A stretch of DNA of 64,000 bases, taken from the NCBI RefSeq assembly GCF_009683175.1, contig NZ_WKKW01000002.1, forward strand, positions 186,001-250,000, in the 5' to 3' direction. Both the position numbers and the translations under genes were made by a program. Below the pieces are notes generated by a model that was given only the letters and a program-made list of their open reading frames with translations, ran no database searches and was not told the origin of the DNA. Below are positions 62,253-64,000 of this stretch, piece by piece (position 1 is the stretch's first letter; the number at the start of each line of letters is the position of its first letter). This DNA comes from Bifidobacterium asteroides. GTDB lineage: Bacteria > Actinomycetota > Actinomycetes > Actinomycetales > Bifidobacteriaceae.

Positions 62253-62341
62253 TCGTTTTACGTCCGCAGCATTTCCCACTTGCTAGTCAACCGAACAGCA
62301 TCTGAAAGAGACTATCCAGTAAATGCACAAAATTTTTCCTC

Positions 62342-63775
62342 TTACTCGCCCGTCAGTTTGCGCGGCTTGAGGAAGAGAGAGCCGCATAGACCGATTAGGG
62401 CTACGAGCGTGAGGAAGATGAAGGCCCATTGGTAGCCCTGGTCGAGTGCCTGGGCTGACGTGGCTCCGCTGAGACTGCCGCGCTGAGTGCCGATGGTCAC
62501 AATCATCATGGCTGCGGCCGTACCCAGTGAACCGCCCACCTGGCGGACAGTCGAGGCAGCCGCGTTGCCATGGGCCGTGAGTTCTGCGGGCAATGCGTTG
62601 ATGCCCTCGGTGAAGGTGGTCATCATGACCAGCGCCACTCCTGCCAAGCGCAGAGCATAGCAGGAGGCGATCACGATAAGACTGGTAGTAGTGCCGAACC
62701 ATATCATCGGCAAGGTTCCGGCAAGCAGCACCGTGTACCCCAAAAGGGAAATCTTCCTCGCTCCGATTCTTTGATAGATCAGACCAGAGAGGGGGTTGAA
62801 TATGCCCATGACAATGGCTCCTGGCAGCATGACCAGACCAGAAGTGAGCGCGCTTGACCCGCGCGTATTCTGCAAGTACAGGGGAAGCACCAGCTCCACT
62901 CCGACCATGGCAATGTTGCTCAGGGTGCTCAGCAGACTGGTCAGATTGAAGGTGGCATTCATGAAAACACGCAAATTCACCAGCGGAGACTTCAGATGAA
63001 GCTGACGCCGACAGAACAGGATTACTACCAGCACGCCAGCAAGCAGCAATCCCAGGTCAAGCACTGACGCACCACCCGCGTCTCCAATGGCGGACAGGGC
63101 GTACAGAATGAGCCCGAAACCCAGGCAGGAATAAACTACGGAAGGCACGTCCAGCCGAGTTCTCGCCTGGTGGTTGACCGTATAGACCAGGAAGAACGAG
63201 GCCACCAGAATCGCGGCGCTCAAGACAGCAAGCAGCACAAACAAGGCCCTCCAGGACCAGTGCTCCAAAACAAACCCTGAGAGCGTGGGGCCAACCGTCG
63301 GACCCAAGGCCACCACCAGGCCCACCACGCCCAGGGCCACACCGCGCCTATCCGGCGGGAAAAGCAGCAGTACCACATTCTGAATGAAAGGCATCAACGA
63401 TCCGGCTGCCACGGCCTGAATGATTCTGCCCGCCAACAGCAGCGGGAAATGCCCTTCGCAGAAGACACAGACCAGGGAGCCCATCAGGAAAATACCCATC
63501 ATGGCCATGAAGGTGTGCTTGGACCGGAAGTTGGAAAACACCCAAGCCGATACAGGTATCATCAGCCCCACCACCAACAGATAGGAGGTGCTCAGCCATT
63601 GTGCGGTGGATTGGGACACATGGAATTCCGCCATAATGGTAGGCAGAGCATTGTTAAGGAAAGTCTCCGCCATCAAGGCCAGGAAGGCCCCTGCCAAAAG
63701 CGTGCCCACCATCGCAGTGCGATTTCCCTCAGTCCCGCCTTGGCTTCCTTCCCCTTTGCCGCCATCCTCATTCAT
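62342..63775 (-). CDS. MFS drug exporter, DHA2 (EmrB/QacA) type
   Basis: A 477-residue transporter with about 14 predicted helices. The first helix has AGAFLALMAETFLNNALPTIMAEF, the DHA2 pattern, and QSTAQWLSTSYLLVVGLMIPVSAWV is the typical motif after it. The MFS loop motif lies near VALGVVGLVVALGPTVGPTLSG (motif C of antiporters). Substrate unknown; likely a drug or metabolite exporter. A MarR gene ends 62 bp upstream on the same strand and probably regulates it. Confidence 0.9.
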   Translation of the reverse strand: MNEDGGKGEGSQGGTEGNRTAMVGTLLAGAFLALMAETFLNNALPTIMAEFHVSQSTAQWLSTSYLLVVGLMIPVSAWVFSNFRSKHTFMAMMGIFLMGSLVCVFCEGHFPLLLAGRIIQAVAAGSLMPFIQNVVLLLFPPDRRGVALGVVGLVVALGPTVGPTLSGFVLEHWSWRALFVLLAVLSAAILVASFFLVYTVNHQARTRLDVPSVVYSCLGFGLILYALSAIGDAGGASVLDLGLLLAGVLVVILFCRRQLHLKSPLVNLRVFMNATFNLTSLLSTLSNIAMVGVELVLPLYLQNTRGSSALTSGLVMLPGAIVMGIFNPLSGLIYQRIGARKISLLGYTVLLAGTLPMIWFGTTTSLIVIASCYALRLAGVALVMMTTFTEGINALPAELTAHGNAAASTVRQVGGSLGTAAAMMIVTIGTQRGSLSGATSAQALDQGYQWAFIFLTLVALIGLCGSLFLKPRKLTGE

Positions 63776-63837
63776 ACCGCATCATCCCCGTCCTTCACCG
63801 ACTCGGTCCGAAGCTTGTTTGATCCAACTAAGGCAGA

Positions 63838-64000
63838 TCAGGATTCCATGTTTCTAATGATTCGTTCCAGATAGCCGACAAGCTGTCTGCTCTCCTGCTC
63901 ATCGAACCCTTTCAAGGCAAGCTTGCCCGTGGCCTCCAATGCATGCCGGATCTCGACCTGGTGGGCGTTCAGCTCCTTGCGTGCATGTCCGGTAAGCTCA
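63838..64000 (-). CDS. MarR-family regulator, C-terminal part only
   Basis: The visible 53 codons encode ELTGHARKELNAHQVEIRHA and end GYLERIIRNMES, the last two helices of a MarR-type repressor; the N-terminal and DNA-binding parts lie beyond the right edge. Its position directly upstream of an exporter gene is the common MarR-efflux operon layout. Confidence 0.65.
   Translation of the reverse strand, partial: ELTGHARKELNAHQVEIRHALEATGKLALKGFDEQESRQLVGYLERIIRNMES

Noticed and set aside
58649-62305. Genomic island with attachment-site repeats at tRNA-Ser
   Set aside because: I found no second copy of the tRNA 3' end downstream and no integrase gene, so integration is not shown, though position and composition remain suggestive.
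1-64000. CRISPR arrays, insertion sequences, prophage genes or rRNA
   Set aside because: No regularly spaced repeats, transposase, phage structural gene or rRNA sequence was seen in the window.

Overview
The window looks like the chromosome of a bifidobacterium or a close relative. It has high-GC actinobacterial codon use, dense operons and strong Shine-Dalgarno sequences. It also carries oxygen-handling genes most bifidobacteria lack: a type II NADH dehydrogenase, a complete cytochrome bd set with its CydDC exporter, a heme catalase and an Nramp Mn importer. That mix fits the insect-gut (Bifidobacterium asteroides-like) branch. The species call is an inference from gene content and was not tested by a search.

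Layout. 1-8.3 kb (minus strand): gpsA (cut by the window edge), a PlsC acyltransferase, murA and three tandem CPBP-family membrane proteases. The middle CPBP copy has a giant disordered N-terminus and has lost its histidines. 8.4-11.5 kb: leuD and leuC, divergent from an IclR regulator. 11.5-14.1 kb: a metallophosphoesterase and a long-chain polyprenyl diphosphate synthase. 14.3-22.6 kb: the respiratory block ndh-cydB-cydD-cydC-cydA, in an unusual order with cydA last. 22.8-24.7 kb: gltX followed by tRNA-Glu and tRNA-Gln. 24.7-28.2 kb: anaerobic ribonucleotide reductase nrdD-nrdG with two NrdR-like boxes 31 bp apart. 28.2-31.5 kb: a LacI regulator divergent from a ThiY-like binding protein and permease that lack an ATPase.

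31.6-36.9 kb: a DUF805 protein, an unrecognised gene, a histidine phosphatase, an MFS transporter, a GtrA protein and a MIF-like tautomerase. 37.0-38.8 kb: the rpsF-ssb-rpsR-rplI operon. 38.9-52 kb: a cell-surface polysaccharide cluster. It contains RfbB, LicD, an SDR epimerase, an IspD/TarI-type cytidylyltransferase, a Wzm/Wzt exporter, an acyltransferase, a DUF6020-like membrane protein and three glycosyltransferases. Its central part is visibly AT-rich. A secreted GH25 lysozyme with six ricin-type repeats follows at 52.2-54.2 kb. 54.4-58.5 kb: MntR divergent from MntH across a perfect inverted repeat, then catalase. 58.6-62.3 kb: tRNA-Ser, followed by an unrecognised 804-residue protein with a Gly/Ala-zipper segment and, divergent from it, an HNH nuclease gene that appears frameshifted. 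62.3-64 kb: a DHA2-type drug exporter and the end of a MarR regulator.

How the parts may work together. NDH-2 and cytochrome bd would reduce oxygen using NADH and quinol. Catalase and Mn uptake would limit peroxide damage, while NrdDG makes dNTPs when oxygen is gone. The glycan cluster reads as a coherent pathway: activate a precursor with CTP, modify it, attach it through LicD, and export the chain through Wzm/Wzt. The most novel-looking material is the 804-aa protein with its HNH neighbour, the decayed CPBP paralogue and the rearranged cyd operon.
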